From positions 1-24,584 of the forward strand of contig CAJGDE010000017.1 of assembly GCA_904502135.1 (NCBI GenBank): DNA of 24,584 nucleotides, written 5' to 3'. A program made the translations under genes and the position numbers. Under the pieces are notes generated by a model. It was not told the origin of the DNA and made no database searches. It was given only the letters and a program-made list of their open reading frames with translations. Shown piece by piece: positions 13,329-22,135 of the stretch. Each line of letters opens with the position of its first letter. Position 1 is the first letter of the stretch. The stretch comes from Kiritimatiellia bacterium (GTDB taxonomy: Bacteria; Verrucomicrobiota; Kiritimatiellia; RFP12; UBA1067).

Positions 13329-13727
13329 ATGATTTCACCGGAGACGATTCAGCGGATAAAAGAAATGATGGCCTTAGCTTCGGTCTACGAAGACGACCTT
13401 AAAGAGTCTTTTATTCTCGGTGGAGGTCCCGGAGGGCAGAAGACGAATAAAACTTCAAATGTCGTAAGGCTCTCTCATGATCCGAGCGGCATTCAGGTGC
13501 GCTTCGGGGAGAATCGCAGCCGTGAAACCAACAGGTGGCTCGCCCGCCGGATGCTCGCGGAGATTATTCTTGATAAGGAGAATAAGCGAAAGTCGTCGGC
13601 AAAGCAGGCCGCAGAAAAGATTCGTCGCCAGAAGCGTCGGCGCAGCCGCAGGCAAAAACAGAAGATGCTTGACGAAAAACACGCCCATTCAAAAATTAAA
13701 GAATTGCGCCGTCCAGTTATCGTATAG
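13329..13727 (+). CDS. RF-1 domain peptidyl-tRNA hydrolase, ArfB/release-factor-like
   Basis: A 132-residue protein with the GGQ loop that hydrolyses peptidyl-tRNA in the ribosome (GGGPGGQKTNKTSNVV, GGQ at residues 35-37) and a long basic tail (about 84-132, KRRRSRRQKQK) that in ArfB-type factors enters the empty mRNA channel. It lacks the codon-recognition domains of RF1/RF2. It therefore most likely rescues stalled ribosomes; the short C12orf65-type release-factor-like family is an alternative. ATG 13329 is taken as start because the upstream TTG 13320 adds only three residues. No clear Shine-Dalgarno site is seen. Confidence 0.85.
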   Translation: MISPETIQRIKEMMALASVYEDDLKESFILGGGPGGQKTNKTSNVVRLSHDPSGIQVRFGENRSRETNRWLARRMLAEIILDKENKRKSSAKQAAEKIRRQKRRRSRRQKQKMLDEKHAHSKIKELRRPVIV

Positions 13728-13757
13728 CGGTGTCGAGTGCAATAAAAGTGAGAATTT

Positions 13758-13766
13758 TGGTATAAT
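13758..13766 (+). promoter_or_regulatory. Extended -10 promoter giving a leaderless rlmB mRNA
   Basis: TGGTATAAT ends at 13766. Six bases (AGCGTC) separate it from the ATG at 13773, the same spacing as at the transposase gene, so transcription should begin at the start codon. No ribosome-binding site lies between them. Confidence 0.65.
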
Positions 13767-13772
13767 AGCGTC

Positions 13773-14567
13773 ATGGGTAATTATCAGAATACGAGACATC
13801 GCAAAGGTCCGCGTGAATTGATGACGGGCGGAGAGTGGATTTATGGTAGAAATCCCGTTGAAGAAGCTCTTGCCGCCGGACGACGCACAGCAAGCGAAAT
13901 CGTTCTTCCTGGATCGGCGTCAGAAGATGACGACCAGCTAAGGCGTATCAGAGACGAGGCTCACGCGCGTCGAATTATCGTCAGAACCATGCAGCGCGAT
14001 CAGCTCGATCGCATTACGCGCTTTGGCCATCATCAAGGGGTCGCGCTTAAGACTACGGGCTATCCGTATGTCGGGTTTGAAGAGATTCTTAGAGATGTCG
14101 AAGAAGACGAAAATGCGATTGTTATAGTTTTAGATCATCTTGAAGATCCGCAGAACGTGGGCTCTATCCTGCGCACGGCCGCGGCGATCGGCGTTACGGG
14201 CGTTATTATCCCGGAAGACCGCGCCTCGGGGATAACCCCTGCCGCGGTAAGAGCTTCCGCCGGCGGCACTGAGCATATTAAGGTCGCGCATGTCGTAAAT
14301 CTTCCTCGGGCGCTCGCCGATCTGAAAGAGGCCGGGATGTGGTTTACCGCTTTAGATTGGGGCGAGGACGCTAAAGAATATACGAAGGTAGATTTTAAGG
14401 GGCGCTCCGGTCTTGTCATTGGCTCAGAGGGCTTCGGTATCGGCAGGCTCGTTAGAGAAAATTGCGATTTCGTCGCGGTTTTGCCTATGCCCGGCGGATT
14501 TGAGTCTCTTAATGCAGGCGTTGCCGCAGCGGTAGCCATGTATGAAATATTAAGACAGCGCAGTTGA
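13773..14567 (+). CDS. rlmB: 23S rRNA 2'-O-methyltransferase RlmB (TrmH/SpoU family)
   Basis: A 264-residue protein. After a short basic lead, residues 20-95 form the L30e-like RNA-binding domain (WIYGRNPVEEALAAGRR). The SPOUT knot follows with motif 1 (LDHLEDPQNVGSILRTA, residues 120-136), motif 2 (LVIGSEGFGIG) and motif 3 (PMPGGFESLNAGVAAAVAMY). In RlmB this enzyme methylates the ribose of a conserved G in 23S rRNA with S-adenosylmethionine, and other TrmH-family targets are possible. The upstream -10 box implies a leaderless message. A separate -10 box in front of the next gene starts right after its stop. Confidence 0.88.
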   Translation: MGNYQNTRHRKGPRELMTGGEWIYGRNPVEEALAAGRRTASEIVLPGSASEDDDQLRRIRDEAHARRIIVRTMQRDQLDRITRFGHHQGVALKTTGYPYVGFEEILRDVEEDENAIVIVLDHLEDPQNVGSILRTAAAIGVTGVIIPEDRASGITPAAVRASAGGTEHIKVAHVVNLPRALADLKEAGMWFTALDWGEDAKEYTKVDFKGRSGLVIGSEGFGIGRLVRENCDFVAVLPMPGGFESLNAGVAAAVAMYEILRQRS

Positions 14568-14572
14568 GTTTA

Positions 14573-14581
14573 TGGTATAAT
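14573..14581 (+). promoter_or_regulatory. Extended -10 promoter of the zinc-finger/pheT unit
   Basis: TGGTATAAT ends at 14581, and the ATG is 11 bases further on at 14593. The expected leader is only about 5 nt, too short for a Shine-Dalgarno contact. Confidence 0.6.
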
Positions 14582-14592
14582 TACTTCCACCT

Positions 14593-15960
14593 ATGAGCGA
14601 AAATAATAATAATATTCTTGATCTCGGCTCCATCGACTTTACCCCTGAATGGGCTAAGAAGTCTGCCGGGGTCACTGTCGGCAAGTCCAATACCTTCACC
14701 GAGGGGCGTTTCGATCGTTCAAAAGAACGTGTGCAGCCGGATAAGAAAGGCTCCAAACCTTTCGCTGAGAGAAACCAAGGAGAGCGCAAATCTTTCAAAG
14801 AACGCGGTCACTTTAATCAGCGTAACGCCGAGCGACCGAAGCCTCTTGACGCTGAAATTAAAATATTGCCAGAGACAAAAGCTCTAGGAACGATTATCAG
14901 AAAGCTTCAGCAGAGTTTTACCGCTTACAAGCTTAAGGATTTAGCGTATTTCTTCCTTGATAATCCGCAATCGGTTCTTTTGAAAATCACCCCGAAGCCA
15001 CCTCGTGACGGATCTGAGAAAGTTGATTTTTATCAATGCAAGGCGTGCGGTTTCGCTTCGACGAAAGAAGACGATATCGTCACTCACGCCCTTAATGCCC
15101 ATCTTGGCGACTATTACGATTCAAAGCAGATTGAAGTTGAGCCGCCGACAGGTAATTTCAATTGCGTAGCCAAATGCGGTTTAAGCGGCGTTTATTTAGG
15201 CCCGCCCAACATTCATGAATTCAACGCGAACGTAAAAGAGATTCTTCGAACGAAATATCCTAAGATGAGCGAAAGTGAATACCGCTCGCACATTGAGATG
15301 GTTCGTGACGCAGATGCGATTGAAGAATGGCGAAAAGGTGCGACAACGAAGACGGTGTTCTTCGTTAAGGGCGCTACTGATGATGTTGCGTTTTTGACGC
15401 GAGAACAGGCGGAAGGCGAATTTAGGCGAACGATTCTTCCCTCTCTATTGACGCAGCCGAAAAATCTTATGATTACGGCCGATGTCGCTATCGCCTCTCC
15501 CGTAAAGCCTCTCGTTTGGGCGGCGCGCGATGCGATAGAAGCCGAAAGGCGCAATCCCCGCAATATGTGCTTTGCTTTAAGAGGCGCTTTTCATCATCGC
15601 AAGATGAAGTTTTTCAGAGTAAATGACGCTCGCGGGCCAGAGTTCGTCACAAGCGTTGAGCTTAAGAAGTTTGACGTTGAGCATGCGATCAAAGAATTGG
15701 CCGATGTAGCTAAATTCATTTCGGAAAATCCTTGTTGCCACAGAGGCGAGATCAGTTCGGACGAAGCCGTTCTCAAGCATCTTGATTGGCTTGTTTCAAC
15801 GGGTCATGTGGTGTCGTTTTCGAACGGAGTCTATTGCGAAGTGGAGAAATTCCCGAAGTACGGGCCTAAGTGGAAAAAGCGTCCTCAGGCGTCAAAGACA
15901 GAAGAAGAACAGAAGAAAGAAGAGGTTAAGAGCGATGAAACTGCCCCTGAGTTGGCTTAA
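14593..15960 (+). CDS. Zinc-finger and winged-helix protein of unknown function
   Basis: A 455-residue protein. Residues 1-85 are polar and basic, probably disordered (FKERGHFNQRN). Residues 149-170 form a C2H2-type zinc finger, C149-x2-C152-x12-H165-x4-H170, rare in bacteria. C191 and C195 could form part of a second site. A mixed domain (about 230-360) and a possible winged helix (about 375-420, SSDEAVLKHLDWLVSTGHVV) follow, then a Lys/Glu tail. Nucleic-acid binding is the likeliest role, perhaps RNA, given the neighbours rlmB and pheT. No family name is recognised. Its last 26 bases overlap the pheT start, so the two are translationally coupled. Confidence 0.75.
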   Translation: MSENNNNILDLGSIDFTPEWAKKSAGVTVGKSNTFTEGRFDRSKERVQPDKKGSKPFAERNQGERKSFKERGHFNQRNAERPKPLDAEIKILPETKALGTIIRKLQQSFTAYKLKDLAYFFLDNPQSVLLKITPKPPRDGSEKVDFYQCKACGFASTKEDDIVTHALNAHLGDYYDSKQIEVEPPTGNFNCVAKCGLSGVYLGPPNIHEFNANVKEILRTKYPKMSESEYRSHIEMVRDADAIEEWRKGATTKTVFFVKGATDDVAFLTREQAEGEFRRTILPSLLTQPKNLMITADVAIASPVKPLVWAARDAIEAERRNPRNMCFALRGAFHHRKMKFFRVNDARGPEFVTSVELKKFDVEHAIKELADVAKFISENPCCHRGEISSDEAVLKHLDWLVSTGHVVSFSNGVYCEVEKFPKYGPKWKKRPQASKTEEEQKKEEVKSDETAPELA

Positions 15961-18382
15961 TGAATATGTAAAAGTCGACGATATTGATCCGAAAGAGCTT
16001 GCGGAACTGCTTACGCGCGCAGGCCTTCAGGTTGAGTCGATTGAGACCGTCGGTCCAGAGGTTCTCTCAGATTTGTTCGTTGTTGTCGATGTTCTTGAAT
16101 GTGAAGATCATCCTGACAGCGATCATCTTCATGTTTGTAAGGTGAGCGACGGCAAAGAGGAGTTTCAGGTTGTTTGCGGCGCACCTAACATGCGAAAGGG
16201 CATTAAAACCGCGTTCGCGAAGATCGGTGCTGTTGTTCCCGACGGAGGGTTTAAGATCAAGAAGGGCAAGCTTCGCGGCGTTGAGTCGTTCGGAATGTGT
16301 TGCTCGTCAAGGGAACTTCAGCTGGGCGATGACCATGCGGGGATTATGGAGTTTCCTTCAGATGTTGCAGCCGGAACATTGGTAAGAGACGCTGTTTCAC
16401 TCGAAAAGCCTGAGGTCGTTTTCGACATTGAAGTTACATGGAACAGACCTGATGCTCTTAGCGTCGTAGGTTTGGCCCGCGAATACGGCGCAATACTTGG
16501 CCGTGAAGTGAAAATGCCGAATGTTGATTTCGTCGAATCTGATACTCTTGTCACCGATGAAGTTAAGGTCAAGGTTGAAGACCCTCTAAAGTGTCCGCGT
16601 TATACGGCGCGAGTAATTACTTCTGTTAACGACGGTCCTTCTCCGGAACTTATCTCGAAGCGTCTTGAGCTTTGCGGCGTTCGCAGTTTAGGGCTTGTCG
16701 TCGATGTGACGAATTACGTTCTTCTCGAGCTCGGCGCTCCGTTGCACGCTTTCGATCATACGAAACTTAAAGATCGCACGATCGTCGTAAGAGCGGCGCG
16801 CGAGGGCGAGAAGATGAAGACGCTTGACGGCGTTGAGCGTGAACTTGATCCTTCAATGCTCGTTATCTGCGACACGGAAAGACCAAATGCCGTCGCGGGT
16901 ATCATGGGCGGAGAAGAGTCTGAAATCGCCGAAGGCACGCGTACTGTCATGCTTGAAAGCGCGCTCTTTGACCCGGCGACGACAAAATATACCGCGACGA
17001 AACTCGGTATTTCAACGGAGTCGTCTTACCGCTATATTCGCGGCGTAGATAAAGATATCGCCGATTTTGCAAGCCGTCGCGCCGTGCACCTTCTTCAGAA
17101 ATACGTCTCGGCAGTCGTTGCTAAAGGCGTTGTTGATGTCGATAATCGCCAAAAGCCCCTGAACGGCGATGTTGTTTTGAATTTCGATCGAGCTAGAAAA
17201 CTGATTGGTGTTGATATCGAAAACGATAAGATGGTTTCAATTCTCAAAAGTCTCAAACTGAAGACTGTGGAAGAGAAAGAGTCTTATGCGAATGACTTGA
17301 ACGTAACTTTCGCGATTCCTTCATGGCGCTGGGATTTGGAATTGGAGGCCGATCTCGTCGAAGAAATCGCCCGTCTAAATGGGCTGGATAATATTCCGGA
17401 CGCAATGCCCTCAGCGCCTTCGGTTTCGGCTCTTTCTGACGCGCCTTTCAGAGCGAAAAACAAAGTTCGCGAGCTGTGTATGGCTCTCGGTTTTTCCGAG
17501 GCTATGCATTATTCATTCCTTTCGCAGAAAGAACTTGATGATTTTGATCGTCTCGCAGAGAAGAACAGGCTCTATATTCCCGATCCCGTTAGTGCGGAAT
17601 ATGCGGTTATGCGTGATTCGCTTTTGCCGCAGCTGTGTGCCACGCTCGGTCGCAATGCCGCTTTCCAGAGTTCGGGAGCTATGCTCTTTGAGATCGGAAA
17701 AGTATTCTCGGCGGGCCCAGCTGAAAAAGAGATGCTCTCTTTGGGCTTTACCGGCCCTGTGGGGCGCGAGGCCCTGAACAGGCGCGCTGCGGTTACTGAA
17801 GAGGAGGCGGTTCTCTGGCTTAAAGGTGTTCTTGAAGAACTTATCAATAAACTTCACGCCGGTAGGATTGAATTTGTTTCTCCCGAGCCGCGCGATCCGT
17901 CGTGCGTTTCACCGTTCGCTCCTGGCGCTGAGCTGGCCGTTAAGCTTAACGGAAAGGTCATCGGCCGCATGGGCGCACTTTCACAGAAGCGCCGTCATCC
18001 GTATCGTCTGACCACGCAGATGGCTCTTGCTGAACTTGAGCTTAAGATGCTTCTGACGAAAATCGACGCGGTAGGCAAGGTCTCCGCTCTGGCCCAATTC
18101 CCGTCGGTAACGAGAGACATCGCGTTCGTGGCGGAAAAAAGCGTCACGCACGATATGATTGTCAAAATCATTCGTAAAAACGGCGGCAAGATGCTGGAGA
18201 AAATTTCTCTCTTTGACATATTCAAATCAAAAGAGCTTAAAGACGGCAGGCGCAGTCTCGCGTATTCGTTGGAATTCCGCAGCGCCGAAAAGACTCTTAC
18301 GGATGAAGAGGTTTCAAAGGCCTTCCTGCAGATCGTCGATGCCCTCAAGGCGACGGCAGGTATCGAAGTGAGGGAAAGTTGA
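15935..18382 (+). CDS. pheT: Phenylalanyl-tRNA synthetase beta subunit
   Basis: An 815-residue protein, close to the usual 790-820. The start at ATG 15935 gives the standard N-terminus MKLPLSWLNEYV; AGAGG about 11 bases upstream lies inside the preceding gene. Residues about 46-150 are the EMAP/tRNA-binding fold (CEDHPDSDHLHVCKV, RGVESFGMCCS). The B3/B4 editing region (VVDVTNYVLLELGAPLHAFD), B5, the core domain (about 480-690) and the C-terminal anticodon-binding FDX-ACB domain (PSVTRDIAFVAEKSVTHD) follow. With PheS it charges tRNA-Phe. pheS is not next to it in this window, which departs from the common pheST order. No frameshift or missing domain is seen. Confidence 0.95.
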   Translation: MKLPLSWLNEYVKVDDIDPKELAELLTRAGLQVESIETVGPEVLSDLFVVVDVLECEDHPDSDHLHVCKVSDGKEEFQVVCGAPNMRKGIKTAFAKIGAVVPDGGFKIKKGKLRGVESFGMCCSSRELQLGDDHAGIMEFPSDVAAGTLVRDAVSLEKPEVVFDIEVTWNRPDALSVVGLAREYGAILGREVKMPNVDFVESDTLVTDEVKVKVEDPLKCPRYTARVITSVNDGPSPELISKRLELCGVRSLGLVVDVTNYVLLELGAPLHAFDHTKLKDRTIVVRAAREGEKMKTLDGVERELDPSMLVICDTERPNAVAGIMGGEESEIAEGTRTVMLESALFDPATTKYTATKLGISTESSYRYIRGVDKDIADFASRRAVHLLQKYVSAVVAKGVVDVDNRQKPLNGDVVLNFDRARKLIGVDIENDKMVSILKSLKLKTVEEKESYANDLNVTFAIPSWRWDLELEADLVEEIARLNGLDNIPDAMPSAPSVSALSDAPFRAKNKVRELCMALGFSEAMHYSFLSQKELDDFDRLAEKNRLYIPDPVSAEYAVMRDSLLPQLCATLGRNAAFQSSGAMLFEIGKVFSAGPAEKEMLSLGFTGPVGREALNRRAAVTEEEAVLWLKGVLEELINKLHAGRIEFVSPEPRDPSCVSPFAPGAELAVKLNGKVIGRMGALSQKRRHPYRLTTQMALAELELKMLLTKIDAVGKVSALAQFPSVTRDIAFVAEKSVTHDMIVKIIRKNGGKMLEKISLFDIFKSKELKDGRRSLAYSLEFRSAEKTLTDEEVSKAFLQIVDALKATAGIEVRES

Positions 18383-18560
18383 TTTTTGAACGTGGGTCCT
18401 GTGTTGCACGCGGATTCAGCAGATATTTCTTCGACCGACATTAAAAATAGAGGCTTTCGGGCTTCGCATTGGAATATGGTGGTTCCGGGGGTTCTGTGCT
18501 ACGGCAATGTGGGATCTTTTAAAAAACGGCTGAGCAAGTCGACTCTTAGGGTTTTCAAAT

Positions 18561-19652
18561 ATGAACGATTCCTCAAGAGCTAAAATCAGAAATGCTGTAG
18601 TGCTGATACCAGCCTACAATCCGGCGGATGAACTCGTACTTTTGGTGCGAGAACTTAAAAATTCTTTTAAGCGCATCGTCGTTGTCGATGACGGCTCTCA
18701 AATTGGGCTCGAGAACTTCGACAAGGTAGTTGCTCTGGGTGCTGAGCTTCTGCGCCATGACGTAAACAAGGGCAAGGGCGCGGCGCTTAAGACGGGGTTT
18801 CAATATATAGGTGAAGAAGATGTTGTTACGGCTGATGCCGACGGGCAGCATACCCCAAACGATATTGCAGCGATAGCTGACCGTCTTGCTCTCGGGTGTA
18901 AAGGTCTTGTCGTAGGCCAGCGCGCTTTTGACGGAAAAGTTCCATTTCGTTCGCGTTTCGGCAATTTTTGGACAAGATGGTTTTTCTTTTTGATGACGGG
19001 CGTGTTTGTGCGTGATACGCAAACGGGTTTGAGGGGAATACCGGCCGGCTTGGTCAAGCGCATTTCGCAGATACCCGGGCAGAGGTATGAATACGAGATG
19101 GCGATGCTCGCGGACTCGAAAAATCACGAAGAAAAACCTTGTGCGGTTCCGATAAAGACGGTCTATATCGCCGACAATAAATCCAGCCATTTCAATCCGC
19201 TTTTAGATACAATCCGCATATACAGATCGCTTTTGCAGTTTTGCATCTCTTCGGTTTTGAGTTTTCTCATCGACAACACGGTTTTCGCGTTTGTTGTCTG
19301 GGTTCTCGCAGATGAAGGCATGACGAGAAAGGCTTATACATTATATGCGCTTGTCGCTTCTCGTCTTATATCGAGTAATTTTAATTATTTGTACAACAGG
19401 TTTGTCGTTTTCAAAGGTCGTCGCAAAGGCGGCGGCGTTCATCGCAGTTATTTCGATTATTGGGCTTTGGTAATTGTCATCGCCGCAGCTAGCTATATCT
19501 TTACTCAAGGAATATCGGCGCTGGCCGATATAAGAAGCGTTGCGATAACGCCAGTTAAAATTTTAGTGGACGTAATTTTGTTTGTTTCGAGTTACTGGTT
19601 TCAGAAGCGTTTTGTCTTCAGCAAGCGCATTACAGAGAAAGGCTCGCTATGA
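18561..19652 (+). CDS. GT2 glycosyltransferase fused to a GtrA-like membrane domain
   Basis: A 363-residue protein. Residues 10-215 form a GT-A glycosyltransferase of the dolichol-phosphate-mannose-synthase type, with VVDDGS at 41-46 and the metal-binding DADGQH at 92-97. Residues about 225-355 carry four hydrophobic helices of the GtrA family (SFLIDNTVFAFVVWVLA; NYLYNRFVVFKG, QKRFVFSKR). Such pairs make and flip a polyprenyl-phosphate sugar for surface-glycan decoration; here both are on one chain. The stop overlaps the start of nnrD (ATGA), so the genes are coupled. It begins 178 bp after pheT, in a stretch with no clear promoter or terminator. Confidence 0.85.
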   Translation: MNDSSRAKIRNAVVLIPAYNPADELVLLVRELKNSFKRIVVVDDGSQIGLENFDKVVALGAELLRHDVNKGKGAALKTGFQYIGEEDVVTADADGQHTPNDIAAIADRLALGCKGLVVGQRAFDGKVPFRSRFGNFWTRWFFFLMTGVFVRDTQTGLRGIPAGLVKRISQIPGQRYEYEMAMLADSKNHEEKPCAVPIKTVYIADNKSSHFNPLLDTIRIYRSLLQFCISSVLSFLIDNTVFAFVVWVLADEGMTRKAYTLYALVASRLISSNFNYLYNRFVVFKGRRKGGGVHRSYFDYWALVIVIAAASYIFTQGISALADIRSVAITPVKILVDVILFVSSYWFQKRFVFSKRITEKGSL

Positions 19653-20491
19653 AAGATTTGGTTCCTGAGGCTCTTCGATCTGCTTTTGCCGCAAGACCCA
19701 TTAATGCGAATAAGTATTCAGTCGGAACTGTAACTGTCGTAGGCGGCAGCGGCCATTACATTCACGCGCCTGTTATAGCGGGGCTTGGCGCTCGCGCCGC
19801 CGGCGCGGGGCTTGTCCAGCTCGTCGTGCCTGACGCTTCGCGCATTGCCGCAGGCTCTCTTATACCGGAGGCGACATTTACAAAACTTACTGTCACTTGC
19901 GTGCCTCCTCCTTCGGATGTCACGGTTATCGGCATGGGGCTTGGCGTTTCGGTTTCGGCAGAGGTTATCGTTTCGCGTCTTCTTTCCGGTTCGCGCGGGC
20001 GCTTTGTTCTAGATGCGGACGCATTGGCTATTTTAGCTTCGTGGTACGGGCGCACCGACGGGTATGATCCGGCGAAAGGGCAGGAGCTTGTGTTGACGCC
20101 TCATGAGGGGGAGGCCGCCAAGCTTCTCGGCTGGACTAAAGAGCAGGTGACAAAAGACCGTTACGCCACGGCGCGTGAAATCGTAGATCGCTACGGCGCG
20201 AGCGTCGTGTTGAAAGGTCCTCGGACTCTCGTTGTTTCTTCGGACGGAAAAAAATGTTACGAAAACGAGACGGGTAATCCCTTTATGGCGATGGGCGGAA
20301 TGGGGGATCTTCTTGCGGGGGTAATTGGCGCGAGATGGGCTTATTTAAAGGGAGATCCTTTTTTGGCGGCCGCCTCGTCCGTATGGCTTCATGCCGCCTC
20401 TTCAGACGCTCTTGTTGCAGATAATGTAGATCCTTCAATCGTAAATACTGCCTCGCGCATCGGTTCGATGCGCACCAGACTAGACATTTGA
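19649..20491 (+). CDS. nnrD: ADP/ATP-dependent NAD(P)H-hydrate dehydratase
   Basis: A 280-residue protein of the ribokinase-like YjeF C-terminal family. It shows VVGGSGHYIHAP (30-41), LDADALA (121-127), the TPHEGE motif (150-155) and the nucleotide-binding, catalytic GGMGDLLAG (216-224). It repairs hydrated NADH and NADPH. The epimerase half (NnrE), often fused at the N-terminus, is absent, so the epimerase must lie elsewhere. It overlaps the glycosyltransferase stop by four bases. Confidence 0.88.
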   Translation: MKDLVPEALRSAFAARPINANKYSVGTVTVVGGSGHYIHAPVIAGLGARAAGAGLVQLVVPDASRIAAGSLIPEATFTKLTVTCVPPPSDVTVIGMGLGVSVSAEVIVSRLLSGSRGRFVLDADALAILASWYGRTDGYDPAKGQELVLTPHEGEAAKLLGWTKEQVTKDRYATAREIVDRYGASVVLKGPRTLVVSSDGKKCYENETGNPFMAMGGMGDLLAGVIGARWAYLKGDPFLAAASSVWLHAASSDALVADNVDPSIVNTASRIGSMRTRLDI

Positions 20492-20509
20492 CAGAAAGGG
20501 TTGCTTTCT

Positions 20510-21613
20510 ATGAAGATCAATTATGAAGCGTTGCAAAGGCGTCTTGCCGACAGTTGCGAAGGTTTTGGTCTTCTGACAATGCAGGCCACGTCCACGACGG
20601 GGCGGCTAAAAAGACTGTTTCCCGACAGGCTTCGTGCGCTTTTCTCGGCGGAGCACGGTTTTTTCGGTGATGTCGCCGCCGGCGTCAAGACTTCAAGCGC
20701 GTGGCATCCATTCTGGAATTGCCCGATTCACTCGCTTTATGGCGAGCACAGAAAGCCTACGAAAGAGATGTTGGATGGCATTGATCTTATGGTCATAGAT
20801 CTTTGCGATATTGGCGTAAGGTGTTATACTTATCTTGCGACTTTGAAAAACACTCTTGAAGCGTGCGCGGAGGCTGGTATCGGTGTAATAGTTCTTGATA
20901 GACCCTTGCCGCTCGGCGGCGTTCTTGATGGGCCCATGAGAAAACCTGAGTTCTCAAGTTTCGTCGCGCCTCTGAACGTGCCTTTCTGCCATGCCATGAC
21001 CCCAGGCGAATGTGCCGTTTGGATCAAAGAGAACGAAGGTCTTGATGTGCAGCTTGAAGTTGTTAAATTACTTGACTGGTCGCATGAATCTAAAGAGCCG
21101 TGGCCTAATTTTGTGCCGCCAAGTCCAGCGATAAGAAGCTGGGATTCCGCTCTTATGTATCCGATGACCGTCTTTACGGAGGCATACCAGAGCATCGACT
21201 GTGACAGATTCGGCGCGCTTTCGTTCCGCATCATAGGCGCTCCTTGGATGAATCAGCAGGCTTTAATAAAAGATTTAAGACCGGGGCTTGCGAGTTGCGG
21301 AGTAGAAATGCGCCCGTACCGATATATGCCTGCCGATGGCAAATACCGTAATGTCGCCCTTGATGGGATTTTATTCTCCGTTGGCAATCCATCGGCTTTT
21401 TATCCCGTCACAGCCGGCGTTCTTATTCTTACGGCCCTTATCCAGAGACACGGCGAGAAGGTTCTTGTCGGCGGGCGCGACGAGTGGTTTGATAAGCTGA
21501 CCGGCTCTACAATGATTCGCGATGCGCTTGCCGCGGGCGATTTAAGTTCGATGTTCCAATCTTGGATTGATGCGCAAGATTTGTATATCAAGACAAAAGT
21601 CAATCTCTACTGA
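20510..21613 (+). CDS. NamZ-like (DUF1343) protein without signal peptide
   Basis: A 367-residue protein. ATG 20510 is 9 bp after AAAGGG; the in-frame TTG 20501 directly abuts that site and is rejected. Family motifs are LFSAEHGFFGD (44-54, with the Glu-His of the NamZ active site), LYGEHRKPTKEML, DLCDIGVRCYTYLATL and LDRPLPLGG. Characterised NamZ is an exo-beta-N-acetylmuramidase acting on peptidoglycan muropeptides. Here no signal peptide is present, so the protein is probably cytoplasmic and would act on recycled muropeptides. It is 18 bp after nnrD in a compact operon. Confidence 0.82.
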   Translation: MKINYEALQRRLADSCEGFGLLTMQATSTTGRLKRLFPDRLRALFSAEHGFFGDVAAGVKTSSAWHPFWNCPIHSLYGEHRKPTKEMLDGIDLMVIDLCDIGVRCYTYLATLKNTLEACAEAGIGVIVLDRPLPLGGVLDGPMRKPEFSSFVAPLNVPFCHAMTPGECAVWIKENEGLDVQLEVVKLLDWSHESKEPWPNFVPPSPAIRSWDSALMYPMTVFTEAYQSIDCDRFGALSFRIIGAPWMNQQALIKDLRPGLASCGVEMRPYRYMPADGKYRNVALDGILFSVGNPSAFYPVTAGVLILTALIQRHGEKVLVGGRDEWFDKLTGSTMIRDALAAGDLSSMFQSWIDAQDLYIKTKVNLY

Positions 21614-21639
21614 GTTAAGCATAATCGGATTTCAGAATA

Positions 21640-22134
21640 ATGAATTACGCGTCGATAAGAAAGTGCGATATAGCCAACGGTGAAGGGGTTCGCGTTTCGC
21701 TTTTCGTCTCCGGCTGTTCGCATCATTGTAAAGGGTGCTTCAATGAAGAGGCCCAGAAGTTCGATTACGGAGAGGCTTTCACGCGCGAGGTTGAAGATGA
21801 AATAATAGAGGCGATGAAGCCCTCTCACATTTCAGGGCTTACGCTTCTTGGGGGCGAGCCGATGGAGAGAGAAAACCAGCGCGCGCTCTTGCCATTTCTC
21901 CGCCGTATTTTCGGTCATGATCACGAAGCGGGAACAGGCAAGACGCTTTGGATATATACGGGCTGCACATTGGAGCAGCTGCAGGATCATTCCTCGCGCT
22001 GGTATACGCAATGCACCGATGAAATCCTGTCGATGACGGATGTTCTTGTGGACGGGCCCTTTATAGAAGAGCTTAAGGATATTTCACTTAAGTTCAGAGG
22101 CAGCTCAAATCAGCGGATACTTAAGCTTAAATGA
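21640..22134 (+). CDS. nrdG: Anaerobic ribonucleotide reductase activase NrdG
   Basis: A 164-residue radical-SAM protein. The 4Fe-4S ligands are C26, C30 and C33 in GCSHHCKGCFN (C-x3-C-x2-C), followed by the GGEP motif (LLGGEPM). NrdG makes the glycyl radical on NrdD, which reduces ribonucleotides without oxygen. This supports an anaerobic or facultative life. nrdD is not in the window, although the two are often adjacent. The ABC ATPase starts 1 bp after its stop. Confidence 0.9.
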   Translation: MNYASIRKCDIANGEGVRVSLFVSGCSHHCKGCFNEEAQKFDYGEAFTREVEDEIIEAMKPSHISGLTLLGGEPMERENQRALLPFLRRIFGHDHEAGTGKTLWIYTGCTLEQLQDHSSRWYTQCTDEILSMTDVLVDGPFIEELKDISLKFRGSSNQRILKLK

Positions 22135-22135
22135 G

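Noticed and set aside
18386..18583. 65-codon frame (TTG start) after pheT, in the pheT frame
   Set aside because: It continues in frame after the pheT stop and overlaps the next gene by 23 bp. No family is recognised, no good start exists, and chance openness is likely. It would deserve a check only if pheT homologues carry a C-terminal extension.
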